A model generated the notes under the pieces. It did not search any database and was not told where the DNA came from. It saw only the letters and a list, made by a program, of their open reading frames with translations. Shown here piece after piece: positions 6,491-8,170 of a stretch of 8,170 nt of DNA. The DNA comes from Deltaproteobacteria bacterium (GTDB lineage: Bacteria; Myxococcota_A; SURF-8), in the NCBI GenBank assembly GCA_029570245.1, contig JAKQSH010000014.1, positions 1-8,170 on the forward strand, in the 5' to 3' direction. Each line of letters begins with the position of its first letter. Position 1 is the stretch's first letter. The translations under genes and the position numbers were made by a program.

Positions 6491-7891
6491 TTATTTCAGT
6501 TCCAGAATGGTCGCCATCATGGAGTCAACGGCAGAAATCATCTTGGCCGAAGCCTCGAAAGCCCGTTGCCATTGAATAAGGCTTACCATTTCTTCATCCA
6601 GAGAAACGCCGGACACCGACTGTCGGAAGTTTTCCGACTGCAGCATGACCATTTCCTGCAATTCAACGTCTTTGTCCAGGCTGTTTATTTCGCGCGAAAT
6701 GCGCCCCATCATCAGGCTGAATTCTTCTCCGAAGGTGGCGTTTCCGAAAGTGCTCTGGTCGGCCTGCATGTCGGAAATCGCCAGGGCGATGCGGTTGTCG
6801 CCCGGCAGACCGGCGCTGTCCTGTGCGGCGGCGATCAGGCTGGGATCGTCAACGATTTCCTGATTTATCGAAAGTTGTCCGGCGGCGCCCTCAACCGTGG
6901 TGATGGCGTTGAAGAAATTACGGCCCGTGCTGCCGTCCAGCGCGTAACCCGTCGAATGCAGTCCGTTTATCTGCTGGGCCAGCGTGTAGGCAAAATTGTC
7001 CAGGTCCGACATTGCGTTGGCGATATCCACTTCACGGGCGTAAAGCAGACCGGCCAGCTTGCCGCCGGAATCCTGCGCCATCTGATCGGTTACATCCAGA
7101 GGAATCGAATTGCCGTAAGTGAGTTGCAGGCCGTATGCCGAACCGGGTATGGTGCTGAATTCAGCCGCGTTTACGCCGTCAACCAGAGTATGACCCTTCC
7201 ACAGCACATTAAGGTTGCCTTTGCGGTCGATGTAGGTGTTGGACGGAATGATTTCTGCCAGTTCGCGGGCTTTCAGCTCGCGCTGGTCGAGCAGCTGCGC
7301 CACGTCGCCGTTTTCCATGCCTCCGGCCTGAATGATGCGGTCGTTTAGGTCGGCGATTTCGCTTAAAAGCGTATTGGCTTCGCCGACATCGGCTTCAATG
7401 TCCATGTTGAGGTCGGAAGTGAGATTCTTGAGAGAATTATAAGTTGCGTTGATATGGTTTACCAGCACCTGCGATTTCTGAACCACGTTCTGACGCTCGG
7501 CCAGCGAATCGGCGTCACCGGCCAGACCGCTGAAAGAAGTGAAGAATTCGCCTAAAGCGGTCGAAATTCCGCGTCCTTCCAGCTCGTCGTAGGTGGCCTC
7601 TATTTGCTTTGCGACATTCTGACGGCCTTCGAGAAAGCCGTAGCGCTGTTTCTGCAATGCGGCCTGCTGATCGAGAAAGTTGTTGTATACGCGCTCTACG
7701 TTCTCGCCTTTGACGCCGACATATGCGTTGCCCCAGGCGCCGACAACGGTCTGAGGTTCCACCACCAGACGCTGACGTGTATAACCCGGTGTATTTACGT
7801 TTGAAATATTGTTGCCGACAACCTCAAGCGCCTTACGGTTGACCTGTACGCTGGAGTTGGCAAGGTGCAGTATGTCGTTGATGGTCGTCAT
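6491..7891 (-). CDS. flgK: Flagellar hook-associated protein 1 (FlgK)
   Basis: FlgK is the first junction protein, sitting on the distal end of the hook after type III export. The 466-residue product carries the axial-protein signature NNISNVNTPGYTRQ at 27-40. Long coiled-coil helices follow (KQRYGFLEGRQNVAKQIEAT, SLAERQNVVQKSQVLVNHIN), then LDNFAYTLAQQINGLHSTGY and a closing D0 helix at 427-466 beginning SGVSLDEEMVSLIQWQRAFE. It is shorter than the enterobacterial protein (about 547 residues), consistent with reduced outer surface domains. The ATG at 7891 follows GAGGTGAGCC and is 8 nt past the flgN stop; the ribosome site overlaps that stop codon, which indicates translational coupling with the chaperone gene. 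Confidence 0.95.
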   Translation of the reverse strand: MTTINDILHLANSSVQVNRKALEVVGNNISNVNTPGYTRQRLVVEPQTVVGAWGNAYVGVKGENVERVYNNFLDQQAALQKQRYGFLEGRQNVAKQIEATYDELEGRGISTALGEFFTSFSGLAGDADSLAERQNVVQKSQVLVNHINATYNSLKNLTSDLNMDIEADVGEANTLLSEIADLNDRIIQAGGMENGDVAQLLDQRELKARELAEIIPSNTYIDRKGNLNVLWKGHTLVDGVNAAEFSTIPGSAYGLQLTYGNSIPLDVTDQMAQDSGGKLAGLLYAREVDIANAMSDLDNFAYTLAQQINGLHSTGYALDGSTGRNFFNAITTVEGAAGQLSINQEIVDDPSLIAAAQDSAGLPGDNRIALAISDMQADQSTFGNATFGEEFSLMMGRISREINSLDKDVELQEMVMLQSENFRQSVSGVSLDEEMVSLIQWQRAFEASAKMISAVDSMMATILELK

Positions 7892-7901
7892 GGCTCACCT
7901 C
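7892..7901 (-). promoter_or_regulatory. flgK ribosome binding site overlapping the flgN stop
   Basis: GAGGTGAGCC stands directly before the flgK ATG and shares its first two bases with the TGA that ends the upstream chaperone gene. Ribosomes finishing that gene are well placed to start flgK. Confidence 0.7.
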
Positions 7902-8170
7902 AGACCCGGCTGGAAAGTCGCGAAAGACCTTCGATTTCTTCGTTGACCACTCCCGACGACGAATAGGTTTCACCGTGGAAGAAGCGCCGCTTGAGGAAGG
8001 CCACCGAGCCTTTGACGCTGCGGATGGAGAATTCGATAAGATCGCGGTTGATGGTGTTGAGTTCCTGTATGGACTCTACAAGCGCGATGAATTTGGAATG
8101 CAGCCGTCGCAGGTCTTCGCTTATGGGGTCGTCGATGTGTTCGGCCATGATGGCCAGGGTGGCTTTGTCG
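7900..8170 (-). CDS. flgN: FlgN-like flagellar export chaperone (3' part)
   Basis: Eighty-nine in-frame residues end at TGA (7902-7900). The frame is still open at the window edge (DKATLAI precedes the Met at 8148), so this is probably the C-terminal part of a protein that usually has about 140-160 residues. The sequence is helical, with LRRLHSKFIALVESIQELNT then INRDLIEFSIRSVKGSVAFL, the pattern of the FlgN C-terminal helix that holds the FlgK and FlgL C-termini. The weakly conserved tail (FFHGETYSSSGVVNEE) resembles other FlgN ends. FlgN keeps unassembled FlgK and FlgL soluble and delivers them to the export gate. The call rests mostly on the helical pattern and on its position directly before flgK and flgL. 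Confidence 0.75.
   Translation of the reverse strand, partial: DKATLAIMAEHIDDPISEDLRRLHSKFIALVESIQELNTINRDLIEFSIRSVKGSVAFLKRRFFHGETYSSSGVVNEEIEGLSRLSSRV

Noticed and set aside
6380..7348. A 322-codon open frame on the plus strand opposite flgK and the start of flgL
   Set aside because: It lies wholly antisense to well-matched flgK and flgL, has no ribosome site or recognisable domain, and its composition (rich in Gln, His, Arg and Val) is that of a complementary-strand shadow.

Overview
The window looks like a flagellar gene block from a motile bacterium. Nearly the whole right side (about 1848-8170) is read on the minus strand. A single unrelated metabolic gene lies on the plus strand at the left and converges with the block. 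The order flgN-flgK-flgL-(PilZ protein)-csrA-fliW-(glycosyltransferase/TPR protein) resembles late-flagellar loci of lineages that use the FliW/CsrA switch, such as Firmicutes, spirochaetes, Synergistetes and some deltaproteobacterial or candidate-phylum groups. I cannot assign a phylum from the sequence alone. The short, mostly overlapping gene junctions argue for native chromosome rather than a mobile island; I saw no insertion sequence, tRNA, rRNA, CRISPR or phage gene.

Layout in minus-strand reading order. The 3' part of flgN enters from the right edge (8170-7900). It is followed by flgK (7891-6491) and flgL (6480-5590), with gaps of 8 and 10 nt and the same 13-nt ribosome-binding/start block in both. 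A 93-nt spacer holds a good sigma70-type promoter (-10 at 5537-5542, -35 at 5561-5566). After it come a PilZ-like protein with a split motif (5496-4669), csrA (4630-4379), fliW with a TTG start (4347-3877), and a 675-residue protein with an N-terminal GT2-like domain and a long TPR array (3875-1848). A perfect 19-bp inverted repeat (1784-1826) is a bidirectional terminator shared with the plus-strand family I CoA-transferase gene (60-1763).

How the genes could work together: FlgK and FlgL form the hook-filament junction and FlgN is the export chaperone. CsrA represses translation of targets (flagellin in the best-studied systems), and FliW relieves this until free flagellin sequesters FliW. 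The PilZ-like protein could add a cyclic-di-GMP input, and the GT/TPR protein could modify or handle a filament protein. The last two roles are inferred from position and domain type. The two most unusual proteins are the PilZ-like one, whose RxxxR and NxSxxG motifs are separated by about 90 residues, and the GT2-like one, in which three expected Asp positions are Asn.
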